From Actinomycetota bacterium (GTDB lineage Bacteria > Actinomycetota > Thermoleophilia > Gaiellales > Gaiellaceae): a stretch of DNA of 53,868 nucleotides. The notes under the pieces are model-generated. The model searched no databases, had not been told where the DNA came from, and was given only the letters and a program-made list of their open reading frames with translations. Positions 42,103 through 49,770 of the stretch are shown here, piece by piece. The stretch's first letter is position 1. Each line of letters starts with the position of its first letter. Made by a program: the position numbers and the translations under genes. Location: NCBI GenBank assembly GCA_005884005.1, contig VAWI01000017.1:1-53868 (forward strand). Direction: 5' to 3'.

Positions 42103-42121
42103 TTTAGTTAGGCTAACTAAA
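42103..42121. promoter_or_regulatory. Palindromic MarR operator
   Basis: TTTAGTTAG (42103-42111), one central G, CTAACTAAA (42113-42121): nine matched base pairs. The last A is the first base of the MarR start codon. It matches the general MarR operator form TTAGNNNGCTAA. TACATT (42099-42104) could be the -10 of a very short-leader transcript, so binding would block it. Confidence 0.8.
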
Positions 42122-42558
42122 TGCCTGCGAAGACGTCAAATCAAACACTCGAGGCCGCCGACCGTTTTCACTCGGCGGCAATCCACGCCTTGCGTCACGT
42201 CCGGCGCGAGGATCCGGCTACCGGCCTCGGCGCAGCGCGCCTTTCGGCACTCTCCGTGCTCGTCTTCGGCGGTCCGCGAACACTTGGAGAGCTCGCCGCC
42301 GCGGAGCAGGTCCGGCCGCCGACCATGACGAGCATCGTCCGCGCACTCGAGTCCGGGGGTTACGTTCGCCGCGAGTCTGACCCGAACGACGGTCGGGTCG
42401 CGCGAGTGTCGGCGACGAGTAAGGGAGAGCAGGTGCTGCAGCGCGGGCGCCGCCGCCGGGTCGAGCGTCTCGGCCGCCGGCTCGCCAAGCTCGAGCCAAG
42501 CGAGGTCGAGACGATCCGCGACGCGGCCGAGCTCGTGGAGCGAGCGCTAGCGGAGTAG
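42121..42558 (+). CDS. MarR-family transcriptional regulator
   Basis: A 145-residue winged-helix regulator. The DNA-binding region is about residues 50-105 (LGELAAAEQVRPPTMTSIVRALESGGYVRRESDPNDGRVARVSAT). The ends are helical and dimerise. It is divergent from the ankyrin gene. The operator overlaps its own start codon, so it is likely autoregulated. The end of the gene overlaps the convergent DNA glycosylase gene by 12 bases. MarR ligands are usually phenolic or oxidising compounds; here unknown. Confidence 0.9.
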   Translation: MPAKTSNQTLEAADRFHSAAIHALRHVRREDPATGLGAARLSALSVLVFGGPRTLGELAAAEQVRPPTMTSIVRALESGGYVRRESDPNDGRVARVSATSKGEQVLQRGRRRRVERLGRRLAKLEPSEVETIRDAAELVERALAE

Positions 42559-43374
42559 GCGCGAAAGGCGCCGGTCCTTGAGCACGCGGCCGCGAGTCTG
42601 ACAGTCGGGGCAGTAGTAGACGGTGTGCTCCTCATAGTCGACGCGGGCGATCGGTTCCCCACACACGTAGCACGGCTCACCGAGCTTGTTGTGGACGCGG
42701 TAGACGCGCTTGTCGGCGGCGCCGCGCTCCCGCAGCTCGAGGCCGCGCGAGAGCTCGGCGTCGATCGCCTCGGCGAGGCGGTCGACCTGTCCCGGTGCCA
42801 GGTCCCCGGACAACGCGAACGGAGACAGCTGCGCGTGGTGGAGGATCTCGTTCGCCCACGCGCGGCCGATCCCGGCGATCGCCCGCTGGTCGCGGAGTAG
42901 CGAGTGAAGCCGGCGCGAATCGGAGGCGAGGATCTCTGCGAGCGCGTTCGAGCCGAGCCCTAACGCCTCGGGCCCGAGGTGGGCGAGCTCCTCATCGGCC
43001 GCCTCTGGCGTCAGCAACCAGACGCCGGCGCGCTTCTTCGAACCTGCCTCGGTGAGCACGAGCTGAGCGCCGCCCTCGAAGCGAAGACGGAAGGCAGGGG
43101 ATTTTGGCCCCTTTCCGCCGGCGACGAGGTAACGAAGTCGCCCGGCCGTCATCAGGTGCACGAGCAGGACGAGCTCGCCATCCTCGGTCGGAAACAACAG
43201 CCGCTTGCCGCGGCGCTCGACCCCTGAGAATCGGCGACCCTCGAGCTCCGCAAGCGGGGGGTCGAATGTCTTCAGCGTCGCGATGTGCGCCGGCCCGGCC
43301 TGCTCGACCGGAAACGCTCGCACAGGCTCGTCGAGGGCGCGCCGCCACGCCTCCATCTCAGGCAGCTCGGGCAA
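42547..43374 (-). CDS. Formamidopyrimidine-DNA glycosylase / endonuclease VIII-like protein
   Basis: A 275-residue DNA repair enzyme of the Fpg/Nei family. The TTG at 43374 gives MPELPEMEA, with Pro2 as the nucleophile and Glu3 as the general acid; because Pro2 must become the N-terminal residue, this start is well determined despite the rare codon. Other family marks are the helix-two-turn-helix ERGAADKRVYRVHNKLGEP and the zinc finger CYVCGEPIARVDYEEHTVYYCPDC near the C-terminus. It excises oxidised bases from DNA. A ribosome-binding site AGGAAAG precedes the start. It is convergent with marR. Confidence 0.88.
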   Translation of the reverse strand: MPELPEMEAWRRALDEPVRAFPVEQAGPAHIATLKTFDPPLAELEGRRFSGVERRGKRLLFPTEDGELVLLVHLMTAGRLRYLVAGGKGPKSPAFRLRFEGGAQLVLTEAGSKKRAGVWLLTPEAADEELAHLGPEALGLGSNALAEILASDSRRLHSLLRDQRAIAGIGRAWANEILHHAQLSPFALSGDLAPGQVDRLAEAIDAELSRGLELRERGAADKRVYRVHNKLGEPCYVCGEPIARVDYEEHTVYYCPDCQTRGRVLKDRRLSRLLR

Positions 43375-43551
43375 GAGCTTCTTTCCTGATGGGGCCTCGT
43401 CTCCGAGGTGCGCTGGGCGGCGCGTGGGGAGGATGCAGGGAGTCGCCCGTATCAGTCGACACGGGCGCGACTGAGGACGCTGCCAGGCGTCGTCCAGCGC
43501 GGCTCGGGGGCACATGCTTCATCGTGAAAGGAGCTCTAGGCTTCCGGCCTC

Positions 43552-44442
43552 ATGGATCCGGTCAGCGTAGCCGTGCACAGGGGGCCGTTCGTCGAGTCCG
43601 TCCACCTCGTGCACGCGGTCGCGATCCAAGACGGGGCCATCGTCGCCGAGGCTGGCGACCCCGCATTCCTCACCTCGCTGCGCTCCTCGGCGAAGCCGTT
43701 CCAGGCGCTTCCGCTCGTTCGCTCCAGGGACGACCTCGACGACGAAGAGATCGCGATCGCGTCGGCTTCCCACCGTGCGGAGGCGGAGCAGATCGAGGCC
43801 GTCCGGCGGTTGCTCGCGAAGGCTCCCGCGACCGAGGAGGACCTCGAGGTCGGTCTCCAGGATGGCCGTCCACCCCAGCCGATCTTCCACAACTGCTCAG
43901 GCAAACACGCCGGAATGCTCGCGACGTGTCGGGCACGCGGCTGGCCAACGGAGGGCTACCGGCTCGCCGGCCACCCGCTCCAGGACGAGATCCTGGCCGA
44001 GATCGCCGCGGCCGCCGAGCTCGATCCCAGCAACTTCGAGACGGCAGTCGACGGTTGCGGCGTCGTCTGCTTCGCGCTGCCGCTCGAGCGGGTCGCCTTC
44101 ATGTTCTCGCGCTTCGAGACCCGGACGGGAGGCGCGCGCGTCGCTGCTGCGATGCGTGCTCACCCGCAGCTCGTCGGCGGCGCCGGCCGGCCCGACACCG
44201 AGCTGATGAGAGCGCTGCCCGGTTGGGTCGCGAAAGGCGGAGCAGAGGCGCTCTTCTGCGCGGCCGGGCCGGACGGCCTCGGAGTCGCGTTGAAGACTGA
44301 GGACGGCGGCTACCGTGCCCTACGTCCCGCGATCGCGTCCTTCCTCGCCGGCCTCGGGCACGAGCTCGGCCGCGACTTCGAGCGCGTGTCGGTGCGGAAC
44401 AGCCGCGGCGAGGAGGTCGGCGGGATCGTGGCCGAGGCCTAG
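43552..44442 (+). CDS. Asparaginase II-like (AnsA, PF06089 type)
   Basis: A 296-residue protein of the thermolabile/inducible asparaginase II family, unrelated to the classic E. coli enzymes. Conserved parts are SSAKPFQALPLV, ASHRAEAEQI, IFHNCSGKHAGMLATCRARG, VDGCGVVCFALPLERVAFMF and a late Gly-rich AKGGAEALFCAAG. It would hydrolyse L-asparagine to aspartate and ammonia. The start is the ATG at 43552; GAAAGGAG lies 19-26 bases upstream, a little far. The gene precedes rpoD in the same direction after a 140-base gap with no clear terminator. Confidence 0.85.
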   Translation: MDPVSVAVHRGPFVESVHLVHAVAIQDGAIVAEAGDPAFLTSLRSSAKPFQALPLVRSRDDLDDEEIAIASASHRAEAEQIEAVRRLLAKAPATEEDLEVGLQDGRPPQPIFHNCSGKHAGMLATCRARGWPTEGYRLAGHPLQDEILAEIAAAAELDPSNFETAVDGCGVVCFALPLERVAFMFSRFETRTGGARVAAAMRAHPQLVGGAGRPDTELMRALPGWVAKGGAEALFCAAGPDGLGVALKTEDGGYRALRPAIASFLAGLGHELGRDFERVSVRNSRGEEVGGIVAEA

Positions 44443-44582
44443 AAATTTTCTTCCAAAGTGCGGCCTTCCGCGGTAACATCCCCGCCGCGCGGGAGTGAGT
44501 CGGGGAGGAGCGGCAACCGGCCCCTTCACGTGTCTGAGTAGGTCTAGCCCCAAGTCCAACCAGCACGAGAAAGCGGAGGTCG

Positions 44583-45680
44583 ATGCTCACCGTCGAAATC
44601 TCGCTCCCCGAGGTTGAAGAACTCCAGAAGCTCGTCCAGGAGGGCCTCGAGAAGGGAGTGCTCAACTACGACGAGATCGCTTCCGGGCTCGACGATGTCG
44701 AGCTCAGCAAGGAGCAGGTCGAGGACTTCTACACCTATCTGATCGATCACGGCGTCGAGCTGGTCGAGGGCGAGACGCACAAGCACCCCCCGCACGAGCA
44801 GCCGAACCTGGCCGAGGAAGAGGTGAAGACGCCGAAGCTAGACCTCACCGTCGAGCCGTCGCTCGACTCGCTCCGGCTCTACCTGCGCGAGATCGGCAAG
44901 GTGCCGCTGCTGACCGCAGACCAGGAGGTCTACCTGGCAAAGCGGATCGAGCGGGGCGACATGTCCGCGAAGACCCAGATGATCGAGGCGAATCTCCGCC
45001 TCGTAGTCTCGATCGCGAAGTCGTACCTCGGGCGCGGCCTGAGCTTCCTCGACCTGATCCAGGAGGGCTCGCTCGGCCTGATTCGAGCGGTGGAGAAGTT
45101 CGACTACCGCAAGGGCTACAAGTTCTCGACGTACGCGACCTGGTGGATCCGCCAGGCGGTGACGCGAGCGATTGCGGACAAGGCGCGGACGATCAGGATT
45201 CCCGTGCACATGGTCGAGAAGCTGAACAAGGTCGTGCACATCGAGCGCCAGCTCGTGCAGCGGCTGGGGCGCGAGTCAAGGCCCGATGAGATCGCCGCAG
45301 AGCTCGAGATGACGACCGGCGAGGTGCGCGAGATCTTGCGGATGGCTCAGCACCCGGTTTCGCTCGAGAAGCCGATCGGTGAGGAAGAGGACTCCGAGCT
45401 CGGCGACTTCGTCGAGGACGATCAGGTCGAGTCCCCTGACGAGCATGCCTCTCTGTCGCTCCGGCGAGAGGACATCGAGCACGCGCTGGCCTCGCTGCCC
45501 GAGCGCGAGCGGAAGGTGATCGAGCTGCGGTTCGGGCTTACCGGTGGGCAGCCGTGCACCCTCGAGGAGGTCGGCAAGGCCTTCGGGGTCACCCGCGAGC
45601 GAATCCGCCAGATCGAGAACAACACCCTCAAGAAGCTCGAGTCGCTTCCAGAGGCCCAAGGCCTCAAGGATTGTGTTTAG
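44583..45680 (+). CDS. rpoD: Primary sigma factor RpoD/SigA
   Basis: A 365-residue group 1 sigma factor. A short region 1.1-like segment ([19 protein letters not shown], residues 12-60) is followed by an acidic linker. Region 2 ([69 protein letters not shown]) comes next, then region 3, then region 4 with [49 protein letters not shown] ribosome-binding site precedes the ATG. It is the housekeeping sigma factor. The stop is four bases before an R1 palindrome. Confidence 0.95.
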   Translation: MLTVEISLPEVEELQKLVQEGLEKGVLNYDEIASGLDDVELSKEQVEDFYTYLIDHGVELVEGETHKHPPHEQPNLAEEEVKTPKLDLTVEPSLDSLRLYLREIGKVPLLTADQEVYLAKRIERGDMSAKTQMIEANLRLVVSIAKSYLGRGLSFLDLIQEGSLGLIRAVEKFDYRKGYKFSTYATWWIRQAVTRAIADKARTIRIPVHMVEKLNKVVHIERQLVQRLGRESRPDEIAAELEMTTGEVREILRMAQHPVSLEKPIGEEEDSELGDFVEDDQVESPDEHASLSLRREDIEHALASLPERERKVIELRFGLTGGQPCTLEEVGKAFGVTRERIRQIENNTLKKLESLPEAQGLKDCV

Positions 45681-45683
45681 TAG

Positions 45684-45710
45684 CACGGGTGAACCCATGG
45701 TTCCCCCGTG
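45684..45710. repeat. R1 palindromic repeat, copy 3
   Basis: CACGGGTGAACC (45684-45695), loop CAT, GGTTCCCCCGTG (45699-45710), with the flank AGCCCCCTCCTTCTT. It starts three bases after the rpoD stop. Another hairpin, GCCGGA-GTGAA-TCCGGC (45759-45775), follows just before the convergent glycosyltransferase stop. Confidence 0.85.
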
Positions 45711-45780
45711 AGCCCCCTCCTTCTTCGCGGCTCTTTTCGCTTCTCGTTGTGGGGCTACGCCGGAGTGAATCCGGCTACGC

Positions 45781-47871
45781 CTACCGCCCGCCGCGCGTCG
45801 CGGGGCCGGTGAAGACCGGCGTCTCGGCCTTGACCGAGATCGCCCGGCCGTCGGTCAGATAGCCGGCCCGCTTCGTGCGGAAGTGGAGTGTCCACGGACC
45901 CCGGCCGTGGACGGGGACGACGACGCTGATTTGCCGCTGCGGCATGACGACGACTTGCCGGCGGACATGGGGTCCTCGCAGCGCTAGGACCGTGCGCTGC
46001 GTTCCGCTCGGGAGTGAAAACGCGAGCCGGAGCGAACCGCGGACTTCTGTGCCGCGATCGGGCCATACCTCGATCGTCCCTGCCTGGGCCAGCCAGCGGT
46101 CGTGGTAGAGGCCGCCGACGAAGAGCGCCAGCCTCGGCGTCCCAGTCGGGCGCCAGAGGTCGAACCCCTTGTGGCTGGCAACGAGCGCCGCTCCGCGTAG
46201 CCGCATGCGGACGGCGTAGTTCGAGATCAGTAGCGGGGAGCGCACCGTCTTGCCGCCGGTCACCAGGCGACCGTCGCGAGCGGCCTTGACGCGCTGGTTC
46301 CCGAAGGCGTCGATCTGAGAGGCCTGGTCGAAGTAGAGGACTTCGTCGACCGAGCGGTTCCAGAACAGCTGCTCGAGCGAGCGCGCGTGCAGCGTCGCCG
46401 GCGTGTGAATCAACAGCACGTGGCGCAGGCGCGAGTGATCGATCCAGCTCGCGTCGGCCGGGAGGAAGTCCCCGCGGATCGTGTTCGCGGTGTTTTGGTC
46501 GAACGAGACCGAGCCGGCCGATGCAGCCGCTGCCAGCGCGAGCGAGACGGCCAGCGCGAGAGTCGCGAATCGAGCGCGCCACACGATTCCGGCCGCGAGC
46601 CCAGAGAGCAGGGCCGCCACGGCGGCGATCGCAAGCGAGCCGTTCGCGAGGCCGAGCGCGTGCTCGAGGCGGAAGGCCCCGAGCAGGAACGGTGAATCCT
46701 GCTTGTTGGTCGCGACGCTGTACGGCGCGAGGGGGACGCGGGCCGAGACAGCGAGCAGGACGACGGCGAGGAGCAACGTGGCAAGCCGGGCCGGGCGTCC
46801 GCGCTTGAGGTAGAGCCCGAACCAGGGCAGCACGAGCGGCAGCAATCCCATGAAGTAGCGCTCCTGGAACCGTGGCGATCCGTTCGAGGCGTACATCGAC
46901 GTCTCGGCGAAGAGCATCACCAGGAGGCCCGCCGTGACACCGCCGAATGCCGCCTCCTCGCGAGAGCGGGGGCGGCCGAGCGCGTAGGCGAAGCCGATCA
47001 GGGCGCCCGGAATGAGCACCCAGCCCGCGCAGTAGACGAGCAGCATCGAGTCGGTCGCGACCCAGTGCACGATCGAGCCGGGCCTGACGTGCAGACTGAC
47101 GACGCTGTTGTAGTAGCCCAGCAAACGGCTGGGGCCGACGACGATCAGCGCGGCCAGTGGCGCGACGAAGATTCCCCAGGTGAGCCGGAAGTTTCGTAGC
47201 GCCCGGCGGATCGAGCCGCGCTCGACGGCAATCGCGCCGGCGAGGAACACGATCGGCAGCAGGGCGTACTGGATCCGCGTCAACGCCGTCAGGGCGGCGA
47301 GCACGACGAATGCCGTCTGGGCACGGCGACTCGGCCGCGAGAGTGCGCACACGGCCGCGTACAAAGTCGTCAGGACGAGCAGGTACGCGAGCGGATCGGC
47401 GAGGACGAAAGAGGCGAAGAAGAGGTCCGGGGAAGCGACGGTGAGGGCAGCCGCAACGAGGGCGAGGCCGGCACCGAGCCCGAGGCGCCGGGACAGCAGA
47501 TAGACCGGGATGGCCGCGAGCGACATCACGAGCGCGTTCTCCGCCTGCGTCAACCGGTAGGCCAGCATCGGGTCGTGGAAGAGCCAGAATGGCGCCGCGG
47601 CCAGCGGTTCGAGCAGTGCCGGGAAGTGGGCGGGGGAGGTCCGGATCAGAGGCCGGCCGTGCTCGGCGAGCGAGCGCGCCAGCGATGCATAGATGTACTC
47701 GTCAGGAAAATAGAGCGGCGTCGCGTGGCCGAGCGCGACGACGAAACGGACCGCGAAGCTGGCGCCGACGATGCTCGCGAGCACGACCCTGGCTGGGACC
47801 GCGGAGATCCGAGCAAGCCCGAGCGGTAGCCGCAGCTCCTCGGTCCGCGGGGCGCTGAGATCGATCGCCAC
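45781..47871 (-). CDS. GT-C membrane glycosyltransferase (ArnT/PMT-like)
   Basis: A 696-residue protein with about 12 membrane segments in its first 470 residues and a C-terminal extracytoplasmic domain (about 475-690) rich in beta strands (LLISNYAVRMRLRG, WTLHFRTKRAGYL). The first loop has FPDEYIYASLARSLAEHG, the acidic pair typical of GT-C enzymes that use lipid-linked sugars. A likely role is transfer of a sugar to a cell-wall glycan, lipid or protein at the outer face of the membrane. Donor and acceptor cannot be read from sequence. It is convergent with rpoD. Confidence 0.85.
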   Translation of the reverse strand: MAIDLSAPRTEELRLPLGLARISAVPARVVLASIVGASFAVRFVVALGHATPLYFPDEYIYASLARSLAEHGRPLIRTSPAHFPALLEPLAAAPFWLFHDPMLAYRLTQAENALVMSLAAIPVYLLSRRLGLGAGLALVAAALTVASPDLFFASFVLADPLAYLLVLTTLYAAVCALSRPSRRAQTAFVVLAALTALTRIQYALLPIVFLAGAIAVERGSIRRALRNFRLTWGIFVAPLAALIVVGPSRLLGYYNSVVSLHVRPGSIVHWVATDSMLLVYCAGWVLIPGALIGFAYALGRPRSREEAAFGGVTAGLLVMLFAETSMYASNGSPRFQERYFMGLLPLVLPWFGLYLKRGRPARLATLLLAVVLLAVSARVPLAPYSVATNKQDSPFLLGAFRLEHALGLANGSLAIAAVAALLSGLAAGIVWRARFATLALAVSLALAAAASAGSVSFDQNTANTIRGDFLPADASWIDHSRLRHVLLIHTPATLHARSLEQLFWNRSVDEVLYFDQASQIDAFGNQRVKAARDGRLVTGGKTVRSPLLISNYAVRMRLRGAALVASHKGFDLWRPTGTPRLALFVGGLYHDRWLAQAGTIEVWPDRGTEVRGSLRLAFSLPSGTQRTVLALRGPHVRRQVVVMPQRQISVVVPVHGRGPWTLHFRTKRAGYLTDGRAISVKAETPVFTGPATRGGR

Positions 47872-47935
47872 GGACTGCTCATCGGCATGACCGTGCTATC
47901 CCTTGAACGAGGGATTGGAGCGCTTGTCCTCCTCC

Positions 47936-48010
47936 AGCCGGGTTTAGACGGTCGCCGGCAAAGCCGGCACGACCTCTAGATCGGCGTCGCAAGCGAACGC
48001 CTCACGAGCC
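47936..48010. repeat. R2 structured repeat, copy 2
   Basis: It begins AGCCGGGTTTAGACGG (47936-47951), as copy 1 does. Hairpins: GCCGGC-AAA-GCCGGC (47954-47968); CGACCT-CT-AGATCG (47970-47983), with one mismatch that is a G-U pair on the minus strand; and GCGTCGC-AA-GCGAACGC (47984-48000), with one bulge. Relative to copy 1 the changes keep the pairing. It lies in the intergenic region between the glycosyltransferase and the 54-residue zinc-ribbon gene. Confidence 0.83.
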
Positions 48011-48046
48011 CGGGGGATGCCGCCAGGTTCTCCCTAAGCCCCCGGG
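48009..48046 (-). repeat. GC-rich hairpin after the small zinc-ribbon gene
   Basis: CCCGGGGG (48009-48016) pairs with CCCCCGGG (48039-48046) across a 22-base loop. On the minus strand it starts five bases after the stop of the small zinc-ribbon gene. It has no T-run and could end or stabilise that transcript. It is the third case in the window where a GC-rich palindrome lies within six bases of a stop codon. Confidence 0.6.
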
Positions 48047-48051
48047 TTAGA

Positions 48052-48216
48052 TTACGAAGACGCGTCTTCGTCGCCGTTCGCGCGCTCGGCGGGCACGAAC
48101 AGCCGGCAATGCGGGCACTTGAAGCCCTCGTGCCGTGAGCCTTCGGCGAGCAGTTCGCCGTCGAATGTTTTTTTGCAGTGCGGGCAGACGATCGCCTGAA
48201 CAGGTAGCTCGCTCAC
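48052..48216 (-). CDS. Very small zinc-ribbon protein (54 residues)
   Basis: MSELPVQAIVCPHCKKTFDG opens the protein. The two knuckles CPHC (residues 11-14) and CPHC (residues 34-37) are 19 residues apart, and an acidic tail (ERANGDEDASS) follows. The GTG start at 48216 and the clean TAA stop make it a good gene in spite of its size. Similar small two-CxxC proteins are common zinc-ribbon proteins of unknown role; binding nucleic acid or a partner protein is possible. A hairpin follows the stop. The next gene upstream on this strand is far away, so it is probably its own unit. Confidence 0.72.
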   Translation of the reverse strand: MSELPVQAIVCPHCKKTFDGELLAEGSRHEGFKCPHCRLFVPAERANGDEDASS

Positions 48217-48303
48217 ACAGCGAACCTAGCAGAGGAGGTTCGCCTCAAGGGCTCGACAAGTCGCGCTTGCTGGACCATAGTGAGTCCTCGATCTCTAGCG
48301 GCC

Positions 48304-48432
48304 ATGAGACTCGATCCCAACACCCATGCCTACGTGATGGCGACGGCGTTTTTCACGTCGATTTGCTTCGCGATCGCCGCGATGAGCGTGATCGGACTCG
48401 CGATCCACCTCTTCGTTCCCGGCGCGAGCTGA
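48304..48432 (+). CDS. Single-span membrane peptide (42 residues)
   Basis: ATG to TGA with 42 sense codons. After MRLDPNTHAYVM comes one hydrophobic helix (about residues 13-38: ATAFFTSICFAIAAMSVIGLAIHLF), then a short PGAS end. The residue pattern fits a small integral membrane protein. There is no good ribosome-binding site, so expression is uncertain. It lies 130 bases before the DUF2630 gene on the same strand. Confidence 0.5.
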   Translation: MRLDPNTHAYVMATAFFTSICFAIAAMSVIGLAIHLFVPGAS

Positions 48433-48561
48433 GCAGCCGCCAAAAGCGCGTTCTTGCCGGGCCTCCGGGGCGCTGCTGCCGTGGCTTCCTTGTGCGAGGA
48501 TCGCCAGGCCGCGAGATCGACTCACCACCGCTTCCCAAGTAGGAGGCATAGGAGGTTCGAG

Positions 48562-48804
48562 ATGGGCGACACCGAGATCCACAGCCGCATCGAGCAGCTG
48601 GTCGGCGAGGAGCAGGAGCTGTACGAACGCGGCGCCGAGGGCGGTTTGAGCGAGAGCGATCATCGCCGTCTGGAGTCGATCAAGGTTGGCCTCGACCAGT
48701 GCTGGGATCTGCTGCGCCAGCGCCGTGCGCTTCGGGAAGCCGGTCGCGACCCGGGCGCCGCTCGAGTCCGCGACCCGGACATCGTCGAGCGCTACGAGCA
48801 GTAA
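48562..48804 (+). CDS. DUF2630 family protein
   Basis: An 80-residue, mostly helical charged protein: EIHSRIEQLVGEEQELYERG, then HRRLESIKVGLDQCWDLLRQRRAL and DPDIVERYEQ, which is the DUF2630 pattern of short actinobacterial proteins. Function unknown. A clear AGGAGG ribosome-binding site at 48550-48555 precedes the ATG. It lies three bases upstream of an FMN-reductase gene, with which it is probably co-transcribed. Confidence 0.85.
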   Translation: MGDTEIHSRIEQLVGEEQELYERGAEGGLSESDHRRLESIKVGLDQCWDLLRQRRALREAGRDPGAARVRDPDIVERYEQ

Positions 48805-48807
48805 GAC

Positions 48808-49431
48808 GTGGCCGGGACGTTGAAGGTCGTCGGGCTCGGCGGCTCCTTGGCGAGGATCTCGAGGAGCCGGGCCGCTCTGCGGAAGGTGCTCGATGGAGCC
48901 GAGGCGACGGGAGCCGACACAGAGCTGCTGGATCTCCGCGAGCTCGGCCTGCCCATGTACAACCCCGACGACGACGAGCCGGGCGAGTCAGCGACAAGGC
49001 TGATCGAGTCCTGCTACGCGGCGGACGGGCTGGTCTGGAGCAGCCCGCTGTACCAGGGGACGATCTCCGGCGCGCTCAAGAACGCGCTGGACTGGCTCCA
49101 CCTGCTCGGCTCTCGTGAGCCGTCATATCTGCACGACAAGGTGATCGGGCTGATCAGCGCGGCGGGCGGAACCCAAGGGCTGCAGGCGATCAACACGATG
49201 GAGTTCGCCACCCGGGCCCTGCGCGGGTGGGCGGTCCCGTACGTCGTCCCGGTCGCCTCGGCGGCGCGTGTCTTCGATGCCGAGGGTCGGATCCAGGATC
49301 AAGCGGTCGAGTTCCAGCTCGAGACACTCGGCCGCGAGGTCGTGCGGGTTGCGGAACGGTTCGTGACGCACGAGCCGGCCGACCACGCAGCCGAATGCCA
49401 GCGCGCGGCCGAGCGCGTCGCGGCTGCTTAG
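48808..49431 (+). CDS. NADPH-dependent FMN reductase-like flavoprotein
   Basis: A 207-residue flavodoxin-fold protein. The FMN phosphate loop is VVGLGGSLARISRSRAALRK; the ring-binding loop is SPLYQGTISGALKNALDWL, and SAAGGTQG follows. These are standard for the NAD(P)H:FMN/azo-reductase (NADPH_FMN_red) family. It probably reduces flavins, quinones or small oxidants. The GTG start lies three bases after the DUF2630 stop. The partner and substrate are unknown. Confidence 0.88.
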   Translation: MAGTLKVVGLGGSLARISRSRAALRKVLDGAEATGADTELLDLRELGLPMYNPDDDEPGESATRLIESCYAADGLVWSSPLYQGTISGALKNALDWLHLLGSREPSYLHDKVIGLISAAGGTQGLQAINTMEFATRALRGWAVPYVVPVASAARVFDAEGRIQDQAVEFQLETLGREVVRVAERFVTHEPADHAAECQRAAERVAAA

Positions 49432-49446
49432 CCGCCTGCAGGTCGG

Positions 49447-49770
49447 TCAGCGCGCATCTTCTTCGGCGGTCCGCTCGGCGGTCGGGAGAGCCTCAAGCCG
49501 TTCGTCCGGGATCGGCTTGCCGCTCACGATCGAGAGACCATAGGTGCCGGCGGCGAGCCGGGCCTCCGCGCGCTCGAGCGCGGCGAGCTCTTCGCGGAGA
49601 TCGTCCGCCAGACCCTCGTCGAGCTCGTCCTGATAGAGGTCGGACGCAAGGTTGCCAGGGTCTAGCTCGTCGGCCGGCTCGCCCGTGTCCTCGTGGGCAA
49701 GTCTCGGCAATGCCAGCTCGATTCGCTCTCGTTCTTTCGCCAGCAGCTCGCGTGCCCGCTTGGGATCCAT
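49447..49770 (-). CDS. Cysteine-less DksA/TraR-like protein linked to zinc uptake
   Basis: A 107-residue protein with the coiled-coil/helical start of DksA-like proteins (ARELLAKERERIELALPRLAHED) and the C-terminal motif GTYGLSIVSGKPIPDERLEALPTAERT. In related proteins the zinc-finger reads GxYGxCxxCGxPIxxxRLEAxPxAxxCxxC; here the first two Cys are Ser and the later pair is also lost. It would therefore not bind zinc. The ATG at 49770 overlaps the last base of the ZnuB stop (TGATG), so it is part of the zinc operon. This recalls the Zur-controlled cysteine-free DksA2 of pseudomonads; the parallel is inference. Confidence 0.82.
   Translation of the reverse strand: MDPKRARELLAKERERIELALPRLAHEDTGEPADELDPGNLASDLYQDELDEGLADDLREELAALERAEARLAAGTYGLSIVSGKPIPDERLEALPTAERTAEEDAR

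Noticed and set aside
43450-43481. Hairpin AGTCGCCCGT ... ACGGGCGCGACT before the asparaginase gene
   Set aside because: It has a two-base bulge and no T-run; I could not assign it as a terminator or a regulatory site.
44443-44582. Possible promoter for rpoD (TTCCAA - 17 - TAACAT)
   Set aside because: The -35 match is weak; I would not fix a promoter here without transcript data.
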